Origin: Psettodes erumei
Lineage: Eukaryota > Chordata > Actinopteri > Pleuronectiformes > Psettodidae
NCBI GenBank assembly: GCA_016785225.1
Contig: JAFBJZ010000344.1
Span: 2,605,501-2,669,500, forward strand
Direction of reading: 5' to 3'
Length of the DNA: 64,000 nucleotides
Part shown: positions 13,601 to 25,990 of the stretch, piece by piece
Layout: every line of letters begins with the position of its first letter
How positions within the stretch are numbered: position 1 is the stretch's first letter
The notes under the pieces: generated by a model
What the model was told of the DNA's origin: nothing
Databases searched by the model: none
Seen by the model: only the letters and a program-made list of their open reading frames with translations
Translations under genes and position numbers: made by a program

Positions 13601-16600
13601 TCTAATGAGATTCCACAATCATGGTCTTAGGGTTTAACGCAGGCCTAACTACCACTCGAGGTACTTTTATATAAAGCTGCAGAGGTTTAAACGTAATATT
13701 CTTGGCAACTTCTAGCCCTCTCTGGCATTGCTCAACCACACAGGTACTTGAATATGACTGCAGAGGGTAAGGTGTTGCATCAACATTTCATAAGGCCTCT
13801 CAGTAAAGAAAAGAACACCTATAACGACAGATTGTTCGTGACCACTACATTTACTCTGCATCGGCTGTATAGAACTAGGAAAGAGAATGGTAGAGCAGGA
13901 GAGGGTGGCAGGGAAAGTAAAACTAAAAAGTAGGGACTTGACAAGGAAGCAGGATAACAAAAGATGTTAAAAATCCAGAAAGAATAATGAGAGGGAAACA
14001 ATGAAAAGGAATGTGAACAAAAACTCACAATAATTGGACCCTGGACATACAGTGTACTGTTTATTTACTGTAATGCAGTATAGCTCTGCTACTGTTGAAA
14101 CAATGATATAAATTCAAATATATAAACTCATATGTATTTTTATCAGTCAGAATGGTCAAATTCTGCTCAGCTGCTCTGATATTCAGAGGCCTTTAATTTA
14201 TGTTTTCATATGCTTTGTAATTGTACCTTTAACACATTAATTGACATATATTTGGATATGTTATATTTACAAGCTCAATACTGTCCTATATTTTGCATGA
14301 TAAAAGCTAAACTAAGAAAGTAATTACCAAAAAATAGCTAGATATGTTAGCTTGTATCATAGAAATGTAGACTTTTTGTCTCTCGAAAATCATTGTTCAA
14401 TTGCCATACCTCCTACTGGGTTCCAACCAACACATTGAGAACCACTGAGTTATTGAACCATAAACTGTAGGCTAACGCCAAAATAATAGATGCTGATGTC
14501 AAGTTCATTTAAATTTGATAAGATGTTACAGTTAACTCCATGCCTTTGCCTTGTTTTGCCCCACTCTTTTTTCTTTGTGCAGGGACAAAGCAGCTATTTT
14601 TGGAGCGGGGCAAAGGTTTTCAAGGTATACAGTGTAATGGAGTAAATTAGGAAGACAAGGACATTGAGAGCCCTGTCCTTCAGCCTCCTGCCCCCCCCCC
14701 AAACACACACACACTTTCCACTCCCTCTGCACTGGTCAATTACCCCAAACAGCCAAAGAGGCTTTTAAGGATCCATCCCTGAGACCAGCGTGTGCGTGAA
14801 CTGCAAGGCCAAATATCAGGCTGCTATCAAAAATTCCCTTCCCTCCCATTCTTTAGGAACCTGTGACATTCTCACAGAGCTAATTATTTAAACCTTTACT
14901 GTGCAGAGAGAAGATTACATCAGCACAGGGGATTTGTCTCCACAAACATTGGAGACTATTCTGGTGGGGGATTGGTGAAGCTGTAGCGGAGACAAGTTAC
15001 TACATCACCCCTGACCTCTTCTGTCCTTATCAGATCATTGATTAGCAGCAACAAGGATTAAAATCTCAGTAAAAGATACCTGCAGGGAGGGCGGACCCAA
15101 ATGAAAATTAAAGAGTTCACTTCAAGGGTAAGGAGCCTGGCAGTTTCTCAGTAATGAGAATTTATCCCAACAATGGCATTCAGCTTAATAAATGTTAGGA
15201 GGTCACTGCAACACAATTACTCTTCTTTTAGATGAATGCTACTCTCAGCTCAAGACAGAAATTAAAGTGTAATAGCTTTTTGATTAGGGTGTGTCAGGAT
15301 GATAGTGAGAACAGGAACAGTGGGAGGATATTATGGATTGTTCTTTAAAAATATACATTATATGAGTGTGTAAGTAATGCTGTGATAAATGTTCACTTAA
15401 GGGGTGAAATTTGTAAATCACTTTTTGGAATTCTATCACAATACTTACATGGAGCTATTTACACACCCTAACAAAGAAAACCGCTCCTTACAGCTTTCAG
15501 TAGAACAACAGTTGCTCTTACTTCCTTGACAACAAACCAGTTTGACCCACAGATAGCTTAACCACCAATATTACATGGAAAAGACATCTATTTTTACAGG
15601 CCATTTTTTTGCATTGCTGCTGTGGCCACGTCTTTTCAGCACCTCTGTTTAGTGCAAACACTGAAACCAGGGGCCCTCTACACACCTGAGATAAAGCAAC
15701 TACTCACTTTCAAAGTGTTCAAATGCTACCTGCGGGGCCTACAACAATAGATCTCTGCTTCCTGAAAGGCCAAGTTTATCAGAAGCAACAAAAGACCTAC
15801 TAGATATGATAGTGTGTGGCAAAATATTCAATGTAAAAAGTCAACACAGATATGTTCACATGGGTCTTTCAAACTCACCAAATAGATTGATAAGTTCTTA
15901 TTCTCAAACCCACAAAGCTTAAGCCTTTTTCTGTTAATACGCTGGTCGACTGTCATAACCATAGTTAAGGATATTTTATACAGTTCTAGAAACATTTAAA
16001 ACAGTTGGCGACAGTGTTTGTGTACCAGCTCCCCCGAGTTATCTGGTAAAATTGTTTGTCCTCCACAGGCAGAGTCTGGCAATAAAAGTTGTCATTTCAG
16101 CCGTCATCTAGAAATGAGAAGCCTGCTTTCCTTCTGTGTGATACCTGAGATCCAGAGTCTTTCAGAAATGACTATAATCATTGTGCATGTGCTGTGCTTG
16201 ACAGGCATAGCAGCAATAGCACAAGCGACCAGGCTTACCAAAGGGTCGGTTAACACATGCAGGGCTTCTAGTTGAGAGGTGGAGACTTACTTAGGACGTA
16301 GAGGGAAAGGGTGATCCCTGCCAGGCAGAAGCCCTCGAAGAAGCGCAGGGTGCTGAACATGGGGACGTTGACAGAGAAGGCCACAGTCAGACCAAACACC
16401 AGCATGAAGAGCACCGATATGATCAGCACCGGGTGGCGGCCAAACCTATGGAATAAGGTACAAAATAAAAAATTACTTGATTTTATAATGTTTTATAATT
16501 TACTTCTTCATATGTTCAACAATAAGACTTAGTGTGAAAGAACTTAGTTGAAAATCTCACCAATCTGCAAGGATTCCAAACACTAGGTATCCAAAGATGG

Positions 16601-19600
16601 AGCCCACCAAGAGAGAGAACTTTGCAATGTGGACTTTCCACGCTGAGTCACACACCAGACTCCACTGTAGAGACAAATAAACACAGGCGTTAGTTCAAAG
16701 AAATTTATGCTGGGTATACTAAAAAAATTAATAAATAAAGTAAAAGTGAAAGATAAATATAATGTTTTGAGGATGATTTTGTATCTTGATTATCACTCTG
16801 CTTCTCTGTTTGACTTATAAGACCTTATCACCAGCCAAAACACATAACACTGAAATGTGAGGGTGCATTCTGCAACAGAAGGCCTTTCTGATATTTGGTT
16901 AAATATAAACATCAACATGATATATGAAAGATATAAAATGTATAATATCAATTGTGGACATGACCATAAAAAGCAGCATAAATTGTCAAAATGATGCATT
17001 GGGGTTTTTTTCTCCACAAGTAAATGTATGCATGTTTACACAAAGCCCACACCACGTATTTTACTTGCCAAACCAGGAAAGTTTGAAGAATCTATTTTTT
17101 TCTGCACATCAACATAAAATAATCTAAGTCCAAATCATCAGCTCTGTATGAGGTAACATTTATTTATTGTTGCCTCCTCGACAGTGTGCCAGTATGGTAT
17201 ATCGCAGGCCACTGCGCCTCCCTTCACACACATACAGCAGGGACAGCTTGTGACAAACAGACCTTGTAAACAGCACAAGCAATGGCCGCAGAGAGGTGCA
17301 GTAGCAAAGGTAAAGCCCAGTGCCATAATGTATGTGCACTTACTTGCAGGAAAAAAAGTCATTACAAAAAAAAAAAATCTACCCAAGCCTGCAACATTGA
17401 CGACATGATTATTAAATGATGCCAGTAGGGCAGTTGATCCTGAGAGGAATAGATGATGACTTTCGAAGAGGTGGATATCAGGACTCTTTTTGGCACCGTG
17501 TGCCTCCCAGCTGTCTGTGCTGACAGAGGCTGCAGGAAGATGAAGACAGGGCGTGGCAGCCATAGCAGGTGCATAGCATAAATGCTGACCTCAATTCTGT
17601 TTCATTTATTCATCACAACGTCTCATTTTAAACATTATAAGAAATTTCACTGCCATTTCAAGATAAAGTTACATTTATTTCACGCAACAGCTTCACCTCA
17701 CCTTCAAATACAAAGTGTACTGTGTTCCCACATTTTTCTCTGAGGGGCTCTAACCTCCCATAACCTCTAGCCATACTGACTTGTCCAGAATGGAACGCTC
17801 CAGGATTACCCAGAGCCATCCAGCCATCACATGATCCAGGCATGCCACTCATTCATGGTTTCAGTATCGATGTCAGCAGAGAAAAAGGACAGAGGCAGGC
17901 AAACAAGTTCCTCTTGTGCAATCAGTGCAATACCAAGGGTGTTTTAAAAAAGCTTCCCTCCTCCAGAGCCACGACAAACCGCCTTTGCACCGTTATGAAA
18001 TGCTGAGTCCGCAATAAGACTGGTTCCAGCATCGGATGGCAGCAGGGCCATTTGGTGACTGCACAAGAGACATCTGGCCTGACAGATGACCAGGGTTGTG
18101 AAATACCAACATATCAGCATTCCAAAGTCACGTGACACAGACAGAGCAGCAGCGTATCACAAGCACGTGTAGCCAAAGCATGGCAGGAAGTGATTGCGAA
18201 AATATGTGCTTTGTTTAAAGGCCCCTGCCAATTTCCCTGCATTATTAATCATGTCTCACTCCAGGCCAACACAATGATTGAACTTGTATGCCATCATTAA
18301 TGGGTGTCCATTCTGCTATTAGCACAAGTGGAAAGAATATGGACAAACTTTCAGCTGTGGATCAAAGAAATCCCAGTGAACTGTGATTCAGCCTGTGCAT
18401 GAGTCAAATCCATGCAACTTTTCTGCTATGCCCCCATTATCTCTGTCAGTTGCTCCCTTGTTATTGTCTTTCTCATTTGAGAGTAATGAATAGAAGTCAG
18501 TGTGCAGAGTTGAGTTAGACACATATGAATCTATTTGCAGAGAGAAAATGCAGAGCAATGAAGGGCCAAGAGCAAATCAGCTGAAGTCCCCGGGGTGTCT
18601 GTCGACCTCTCTCAAATGGCCGGCCACCAATCAACCTACGCCAGCGAGTCTCATTAGCTCAGATGAAGACCCTCTCAATCCACAGCTGCACATTTCTGCA
18701 CTCGCTGAACTAGAGAGTGGTGGGTAGGAGTTCAAAGGAGGGGGGAGGAAGAGAGAGAGATGGATGAAAGCACAGAAGGAGGGAGGAATAAAGATTGTGC
18801 AATGTAGAAGCAGAACATACAAAGAGATGTAGAGAAACAAGGGATAAAAAAGGGTATGGGGAGGGACATCAAGCTGAAGGGATAGAGATGCTTAAGAGCA
18901 GGTTTGGGGGAGATGGCAGAGAACACGCGGAGAGACTGCTGCATAGTTACTGCCTAGCAACAGACCGTCACTGTGGTTATCAGCCTCTTTCTGCTTCCAA
19001 GTGCAAGTTTTACCAGCACTGCCTCACCGAAGGCTGGAAATAATTTGGTGGTAGCGTTGATGACGGTAAAGGAGAATAACGAAAGGGATGAAAACGATCT
19101 GTGCAGCGTTCACAAAGAGAAGGAAACAATCCACAGGTATTGGACACTGGAGATGTAGCCTGAGGGACTTGTCTAAGAGCAAATTTATATTATGGAGGTG
19201 TGACAAATAACTGTCATACTACTGCAGCATCCAGACTATTCAACAATCAACAATAACGTGTTTGACAAGTTATTTTTTCATGCATCCAGCAGTGTTGGCA
19301 GACGGTGCAACCAAACACCCTTTGCCTGTCAATCTATTATTCACGTCTCCTTTTGTTGACAGTGCAGCACCGTAGCTACACGTTTCTGTCACCACAGAGA
19401 CTTCACATGCATCAACAGCCCAAGAACACTCTCGCTGCCTTAATTCCATCACGCAGTCCTAAAAACAAACTTGAATCGAGGCCAAGGGTCAGGCACCCCA
19501 CAATGCTCACCCCTCCTTGTTACAAAACAACACTTATCAGAAACAAGCCTGCCGCACGCACTCTTGTCACAAACACAGAGCCTCAGCAGAGTTTTATCTT

Positions 19601-22600
19601 TTGGTCACACAAGCATCTGTCCTCCCGGCTGACGCCGAGAGTGGCTGTCATTGTGTGCTGACTGGGTATCTGCGGTGGGGTCGTCGCCTTTCAACAGCTG
19701 AGACCGTTTCAAAGTGTCCCACACTGATCTGTGGTCTGTGGAAGGAGCCAACCAGCTGCGTAAACAGTGTGAAGGGACACAGTAGAGAGGCCTGCGTGGT
19801 GTTCAGCTACAGTATCATTTTTCAGATCTGTGGGTGTGGAACCTCCAGATACTGATACTGGGTCTGGGTGCACCCACCGATGTGCTTTTGCAACACGTTT
19901 TTCTTATCACTTCCATACAATACTTGAACCCACCAAGAAAAAAACCCACTAACATACTATTACTTACATACTGTTATTGTGCCATGTATTTCGGAGTCAT
20001 GATGAAACACTCGATTAATCACTCAACTGACAATTCTTTTCATTATCAACTGACCAATATTTAAATTTACATCACAATATCCCAAATCTAACATCTTCAG
20101 ACATCTCATTTTGTCTCACCAACACTCGAAAACACAAACATGTATGACAGACACAAACAGAATGTTTGGCATTCTTTAAAAATTACTTTATCATTAAATC
20201 AATTATCGAAATATGTTTGTTTATTAAGCACACAAACCAAACATTTGTCAGTTCCTGAAGCACAAACATTTGCGGCTTTTCTCAGATTTGTCATTAGCTT
20301 TTTAACTGGAACATTTCGTGGGTTCACAGTGATATTCCAAACAAAAATAACTGTACTAAATTTGAAATTGCTCAAAAGCATGACGGTGTGGTACAAGTCC
20401 CAATGCTATTTTTCAGTGGTGTATTACCAGAGGGGAAATCCTTAATTCAGTTTTAGATATAAAAAATATTCATCAGTCCCTAAAGGCCGTGTGTTCCTGA
20501 TTAATATAAAACAACCAAACATTCATTGAAGATCATTAGAGAGGTTCATCTTTGCTTAGAGGAGGTTCTCAGGCCAGTATTTTGGTGTGTGCAGCTGCTA
20601 CCCATCTGAACTGGAGCTGAGTAGGGTAGGTATCAGAGAGACTCCATCTGTCTCTGAGTAATGATACATTCTCATTTCTTAGGCTCAGTCCAATTAAGGT
20701 GTACCCCAAGGAGAGCTTTGATTCAATTAGGATGGGTCTCCGCATTAACCACTTTGGATCCTTCACTGCCACCTTAACCTCCACTCCCTTCAACACGGCT
20801 TTCTTTCTGTGACACAGAGTGCGTTCCTGCCCTACCTATTCTGACGACAAAACAAAGTCCAAGTGGCAAACAGTGAAAACATTACATTACATTTGTTTGC
20901 ATGGCAACTGCATGCTAGGGTAGAGTAGTGTGGCGTTGGAATTTGTTGGTGCATTCTGACGGACGCTACCACATTTTGTCAGTGTTGGCACTCCGCTCTG
21001 CTTTTTAAGGATCGAGTGTCACAGATAGCTGAGCCTGGTCATGTGCAGTTACGCCTTTGCAAAATCCAAACACAGGGAGAAATGCCAAGTCATCACTTCC
21101 TGCTCAAGTGTCACATCCTAGTGACTGTGCTGTGGTGGGGGGAAAAAAGTTGGGCCTTGGAAGGGTGAGGGACAGGTTGTCAAAAGAGATGAGCGCAAGT
21201 ATCAGCTCTGCTTCATTGTTGGCTCCATTTTGAGATTCTCTTATTCGTCTGCGACGCCATCTGATTTGGTTTCTCCCAATGGTGACCTTGTCAGAATGTG
21301 GACTGCACGGGTCAGGGAAGACGAGTGCTGCCAGACACTATTACCAACTGCTCAGCCCTGTCACTGATCCACAGTGGTGGTAGTGTCAACATGACATTCT
21401 CGCTATGTGTGCAAAGGCAACACAAAAGTAAGAGCAGGTTACAATGTCAGGATGAGAGAAGAGACAGCAGTGTTTTAGAGCCAAGGCCATCGCACTGGAA
21501 ACTTCAGTTCACTTCTTTTTGCCTGGGAGAATAGACATTTTTTGATTGTTGGTCATAAAGACCCACCCAACTGATTTTCCTCACTTATGCCTTCATATTC
21601 AGCTGCAGAGGGTTATGAATGCCTCCATCCACAAAAAGGTTGTTCATGCAACCCCACTCCCCAAATTACCCTGTGGACAGTTAATGAAATCAAGGCTTGA
21701 ACTGTCCCTCAGCTCATGCCTGAATTGAAATGTCACAGCTGCATTTTATTTGCTTTATTTTAATGAGTCCATTATCAGTGATAAGCAGACAGGCTGCTGG
21801 CATCGCAGTGGATGCAAGCTCAGGGTGCCCCAACCTCCTCCTCTCCTCCTATAGGCACAGTAAGGCTTCAAAGCGTTGCCTCGGATCCAATTCTTCTTGA
21901 TAAGCCTTTTGATTATGGAGTGCACTCCAAGTCCTTCAGAGGTGAAGATGCTGCAGATTAAAATGCAATTTACTGTGCTCTCTGCAAAGGGCGTGTGAGG
22001 TTATCGACGTGTGTATCAACATTTTATGAGTAACAAACTTTTTATGAGTAAACCTGAACGATGAACACCTCAATTCTGTCTGTTTTCTTGGGTGTTGAAC
22101 GGCACTCTGTTTTCAGAATTTCCTCTGACGACTTAATCACATCATCCCATTGATATTGGTGTCAAGGTGGATTTAAGTTTCATGCTTTCCTTCCCGTACT
22201 AAAATAAAACTTGATATCTTCATGTAAGCACGCAGCATCCAGGATGGGAGAGGAGCTGATGGGCATAATAAGATATAAAAACCCTTCCTCTTGCAGCCAG
22301 CAGACAAACTATGATGACTGCAGGCCGACACTGTCTCCTCAGCCTGAGTGGTTGTAGGAATATGACCACATGATGGTGATAATGTAAAGACATCCCTTGG
22401 TGGAATGAAACATTTAAAAAGCACAGAATGTGAGCTGTAAAGATTATGTCACTGATTTTTGGTTAGGACAGTGATAGGGCAGGTGATGTTTGGCCAGGGA
22501 TGGGGTGGCGGTTATTCCAGAGAGTGCACAAATGACCTTTGGTCTAAATCAAAAGGCTCCACGTCTATTATGTGCATTACGGCAACCGGCAAATTCCAAC

Positions 22601-23542
22601 AGCTCCTGGCAGTTTGGCCCAAAGTGCCAATGGTGGCCTCTCTCTCTCTCTCTCTCGCTCTCTCTCTGCTGTAGGTCACACTTTGCTGTCAGCTGCTGCG
22701 ATGACTCACTGTCAGCACGATGTACTCACGTATATAATCCTACTACTTTTAAGTTCGACGTGAATCCCTACAGAATAAAACTGAGTCGGTGCTTAGACGG
22801 CCCGCTGTGGAGAAATGCGCGCCCCACGGATGTAACAATGGAGGCATAACCATAACCACTATCTAGAAGCTGTCAAAGAGCACGATTTGGCCACCGGGTT
22901 TTTAAAAAGATATAAATATTCACGTGACTACGATGCTGCTTCAAATTGGCATTTTAACGATGAGTGTAGTGTTTAAAAGTGCCAGAACTCCACTCTCTTT
23001 AATAAGGTAAATCAATCCTGATAGGATTAGGGCGGATAGGGTGTCATAGATGCATACACACAATGGGATGGAAGGGATGCCCAGCCTCAAGATGGACAGC
23101 TTACCTTGGTAACCACGTTTTGCACAAGTCCCGTGTGCAGCTCGAACGACCACTCGCTGCACCGACACTGCATGTTGGTCGTGTCATTGTGGGTGCCGTA
23201 ACTCCCATTGGCATAGATAGATGCCGGCCGCGCGCTGCCGTTTCTCGGACTGTCCAACAACGAGGAACGACCTGCGGTCTGATTGCTCAGGTTCGCCAAA
23301 GGCTGGATGCATGTGTTGTTCGGCTGGGCGAGGAGGAAATTGTCAGAGAACTGGCTGAATCCAATAAATAGCGCCGGGATCCATGTCAGCACGATCAGCT
23401 GTTTCTGGTATTTCCCAAATCCCCCGAGAAACGGCAGCACGGAGCCGTCGATGCGTGTCAGCAGCCCCGGCGACGTGGTTTCTGGGGACACGAAGCCGTT
23501 CTCCGGTTGATGGTCCACCGAGTCGAGCTGCACCACGGCCAT
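1530..23542 (-). CDS. slc22a23: slc22a23, SLC22-family MFS transporter-like protein (5' half, partial)
   Basis: Spliced minus-strand gene. Coding exons in transcript order are 23542-23105, 16664-16561, 16445-16291, 3735-3567 and 1657-1530. All are bounded by AG/GT and join in frame to give about 331 codons. The product follows vertebrate SLC22A23 closely. It has a first membrane segment after DGSVLPFLGG, a large Asn-glycosylated extracellular loop, an ADWFGRHPVL loop at the MFS signature position, and the run RDWQVLQAVIICPLLLM. SLC22A23 is an orphan member of the organic ion transporter family in the plasma membrane, and its substrate is not established. The chosen Met at 23542 gives an N-terminus of similar character to the human one. 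The remaining transmembrane segments and the stop must lie left of position 1, because no matching exon is visible in 1-1529. Divergent neighbour: dsp. Confidence 0.93.
3567..3735 (-). CDS. slc22a23: slc22a23 coding exon 4
   Basis: Acceptor GCCAG|GGATT and donor TCTG|GTAAGG. It encodes IELCLPGWRFSMTMVASFV and RDWQVLQAVIICPLLLM. Apart from a few substitutions this matches the same segment of SLC22A23, and it is the most diagnostic part of the identification. It is separated from exon 3 by a 12.5-kb intron. Confidence 0.94.
4750..6195 (-). mobile_element. Decayed L2-like non-LTR retrotransposon fragment with internal deletion
   Basis: On the minus strand, pieces of one LINE polyprotein appear in order with stops and frame changes. 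An endonuclease-type VGDFNIYMDNP lies near 6110-6070. A LFATVNRL-type linker lies around 5500. A VNKPLLKK block lies around 5090. A frame-shifted VPQGAILWPLLFNIYM lies around 4945-4895, followed by a YADDTQ palm motif near 4845 in another frame. This order is that of endonuclease plus reverse transcriptase in teleost L2/CR1-type LINEs. The part between the 5090 block and the VPQG motif is far too short, so most of the reverse-transcriptase fingers/palm is deleted. The element is non-functional and lies in the same orientation as the host gene. The 3' limit is uncertain and may extend to about 4600. Confidence 0.82.
7950..8390 (-). mobile_element. Decayed non-LTR reverse-transcriptase fragment of a second family
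   Basis: Reading the minus strand, a TKTFHLVHKSL segment (near 8350) resembles the TKAFDxV palm region of a reverse transcriptase. After stops and frame changes come LQAKTKVHWVLIRETLFADS and AALACHSEEALQNLISSFSH (near 8100-7985). The usual FADD active-site box reads FADS here. The arrangement matches LINE reverse transcriptases seen in fish and invertebrates, but I cannot assign a clade. It is a fossil with no intact frame. DNA on the 3' side (about 7700-7950) may belong to the same insertion but shows no clear match. Confidence 0.7.
9671..9690. repeat. (CATTA)n short pentanucleotide repeat
   Basis: Four uninterrupted CATTA units inside slc22a23 intron 3. Confidence 0.9.
11501..11524. repeat. 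(AC)12 microsatellite
   Basis: Perfect AC dinucleotide run of 24 bases in slc22a23 intron 3. Confidence 0.95.
16291..16445 (-). CDS. slc22a23: slc22a23 coding exon 3
   Basis: Acceptor ATAG|GTTTGG and donor CTAA|GTAAGT. It encodes FGRHPVL at the MFS inter-helix 2/3 loop, two membrane segments, and the stretch FSTLRFFEGFCLAG, which is nearly identical to the human protein. The Arg codon at the junction (A|GG) joins perfectly to the next exon (RIELC). Confidence 0.93.
16561..16664 (-). CDS. slc22a23: slc22a23 coding exon 2
   Basis: Bounded by CAG|TGG and GATTG|GTGAGA. It encodes WSLVCDSAWKVHIAKFSLLV and the start of the next membrane segment up to ADW. The WxLVCD...K motif following loop 1 is characteristic of SLC22 proteins. 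It ends in phase 2 and the last Trp codon is completed by the next exon. Confidence 0.92.
16665..23104 (-). other. slc22a23: slc22a23 intron 1 (6.4 kb)
   Basis: Long first intron following the CpG-rich first exon. It holds a (CT)n tract at about 22638-22668 and no recognisable coding or RNA gene. Minus-strand open frames such as 17138-17563 (141 codons) have no recognisable domain and no splice partners. I read them as chance. Confidence 0.7.
22638..22668. repeat. (CT)n microsatellite, one interruption
   Basis: CT run with a single G interruption, in slc22a23 intron 1. Confidence 0.9.
23105..23542 (-). CDS. slc22a23: slc22a23 coding exon 1 (146 codons)
   Basis: Contains the start codon, a short cytoplasmic N-terminus, TM1 (about residues 49-65, LIVLTWIPALFIGFSQF) and most of the extracellular loop. 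The loop carries six Asn-X-Ser/Thr sequons at residues 75, 84, 87, 101, 112 and 119, plus cysteines typical of SLC22 loop 1. The donor AAG|GTAAG at 23105/23104 is phase 0. The exon and the DNA just upstream (to about 23650) are CpG-rich, as expected near a promoter. Confidence 0.93.
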
Positions 23543-24969
23543 CGCGCTCTCGCCGATAGATGCCTCCGTTGTGTGGTGAAGCCCGGGGTTGCAGTGCTAC
23601 CCCCTGTCGACTCCACAATGCGTCAGTGGCCCCAGCTCAGGCGGTGAACGCCGTGCGCAGTCAATCACGGGAATGAGAAATAAGACGCACCTCTTTATTA
23701 TCAGGAAGCAGTTCCCTCCGTCTGCCACCTAAACAAGTGCGGGGCTGAGTGTAGGCTCAAGCTGCCAAAATACAAAGGCGGGTTGCGGCTGAATAAGGCA
23801 ATAAGGAGGGGTGTGGGTGGGGGGGACTATTTTATGATCTTCTCCGTCTTCTGATTCATTGTATCTGGGTCGGTTTGCTGTGACCCTAGAGCTTAAGGAG
23901 GCGCTTCCTGCGGGAGCCACAGGTAACACACCTGCCCACAAAGGCTGTGTGCTGTTGACTCTACCCAACATGGCCACCTGTAACCACTGGTAATATCCGT
24001 GGAAGTAAAAGGCTCACTCTCTCCTCAGTCTTACACTAAGTTGGCAAAGAACTATGCTAAATGTTCCCTGTAACATTTGATTATATCCAGTAAAGACACC
24101 AGTGCTTTGGTTTCTTGGCTTTTATTTAGAAATTAGAACAGTATTGAATCTGTTTTTGTTTATACAGGTACTGGATATTTTTGCAGCCATATTATGAGTA
24201 TCCCCTCATATCAAAATGACAGAATGTGATAAAACTCAGCATCTCGCTCTACTCTACACATTCTGACTTTTGCAGCTAGAAAGTCCCAGTTTCATTATGC
24301 TTTCAGACAGTGACATTGTGCCAAATAAATAAGTATACATAAGCTACATAAATAAGTACAAGGATTTATTGGGGGGGGGGGGTACAAACTGTAGCAAACA
24401 ACATATGCTATTTCTGCTGTAGAAGCCCAATGAATAAATAGTATTTATAAAAATTATGAAACCTGTAATAACCATAGAAAATTTCATGAGCAAGCAAAAA
24501 TGTCTAACACAAGAGACAGGATTAATGATTTATGTTAGTTGTTTAGAGACAACAGTGGATTGAGGCAGCATTCAAATTGGGGCATTGTTTTAATACCATG
24601 AGCCAAAGTTAGACATTGTAGAACACTGTATGGATGTATGTATGCATGTGTATGTTCTTTCATACGCTCTCTGGCAACTTCATTAGCTACACAAGAAGTT
24701 AGTTAAGACCTATTTTTATAACTGATGTATTATTTTTAATATACAAAAACGTATGGTTGTATTTAAGTCTTGAATTACGAGCATGAATTTTTTGTTTCGT
24801 CACACTCCTTGCGAATGAGTTCACGTAACCTCGTGCTGGATAAATCAAACAATATTTATGATAACACAGAGTTCATTATCGGTAAAGTTTGATTTACACC
24901 CACTGGCTTGATAGCTAACATGTATCTGGCCATGTGACAGCAGGTTCCTGCTTCAGCTGCAGCTCTCTT

Positions 24970-24990
24970 TGTGTGTGTGTGTGTGTGTGT
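24970..24990. repeat. (GT)n microsatellite
   Basis: Perfect GT run of about 21 bases in the slc22a23-dsp intergenic region. Confidence 0.93.
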
Positions 24991-25957
24991 TTAGCAATGC
25001 TTCACCCTCCTGGCCATTGTCCGCTATTACACACATTAACTCAGAACCAGATTCATGTACATTTCAATTTCATGAAATTTAACTTTTCAAAGGTCAAGAG
25101 AAGATTTTTAATCTCTTTTTTTCAGTGTTTCACACTTCTTTTTAAAAATAGTTATTAGTTATAGTTAGCTAGTTAGTTGGTTATTAGTTAAAAAGCCTAC
25201 AGTTGTAATTTTCCACTTTAGAACTGTCCTTGATATGACCCTTGATATCTTATTTCACATTTGAAATTTATCACACAGCTCTGTTGTAATACTTGCAAAG
25301 CAAGTATAACAGACCCCAAGCAGCAGCAGGAAGGATGAGTGAGGGCCCCTGAATGGACCTGCAGTGTCTTCTTGCGTTTTGTTACACACTGATGACCCCT
25401 GCAGGCAGACTGGAGAAACACCAATTGTTGCCTTGTCCTTTTAACATTTGCAGATATGTCTTATTTCAATCTGGCTGTTGTTTTGCAAATCCATGAAGTT
25501 GTGTTTATTAAAACAAAGTAATGGTGTTGATGAGATGAAATCCGCTGATTTTATTTGACTTGTGTGTGATATTTGTGTGGGATTAAGCTCTTGAATGCAA
25601 GTTATTAATTAAAAATGTCCTGTGCAGCAGCTATGAATGAATTATAAATGTCCCATCTTATCCTCTTTTGTCTGCTGCTGTATGCTCTGTTATCTGACAG
25701 GTAACAACAATTTAAAAAAGAAACATTAATAACCAGACCTTTTATCTACATCCCAAAAGCTATCACCCAGAAAATGCTTTTCATAGCAGTGCAGCAGACA
25801 ATATTGCATGGCTGTTTTCCAACAGAAACCAGTCAGACCATTGTGCTGTCACACTATCGGACCGTGTTGTTATCATTCAAACTTGCCTGTTACCCTCCCT
25901 TGCAATTAATTCAGGTGTGTCCACAATACACCCCTATCCAAATGCTATGAGTCAGCT

Positions 25958-25960
<3 letters not shown>

Positions 25961-25989
<29 letters not shown>

Positions 25990-25990
25990 C
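25961..25990. repeat. (GT)n microsatellite
   Basis: About 29 bases of perfect GT repeat in the intergenic region. Confidence 0.95.

Larger units (their letters stand above)
3736..16290 (-). other. slc22a23: slc22a23 intron 3 (12.5 kb)
   Basis: Contains the two decayed non-LTR fragments listed separately, a (CATTA)n run at 9671-9690, a (CA)n run at 11501-11524, and otherwise unremarkable AT-rich DNA. No coding exon was supported in it. Open frames here are short and have no family resemblance. Confidence 0.75.

Noticed and set aside
17138..17563. 141-codon minus-strand open frame in slc22a23 intron 1
   Set aside because: No recognisable family, no splice partners in frame, and a composition like random sequence.
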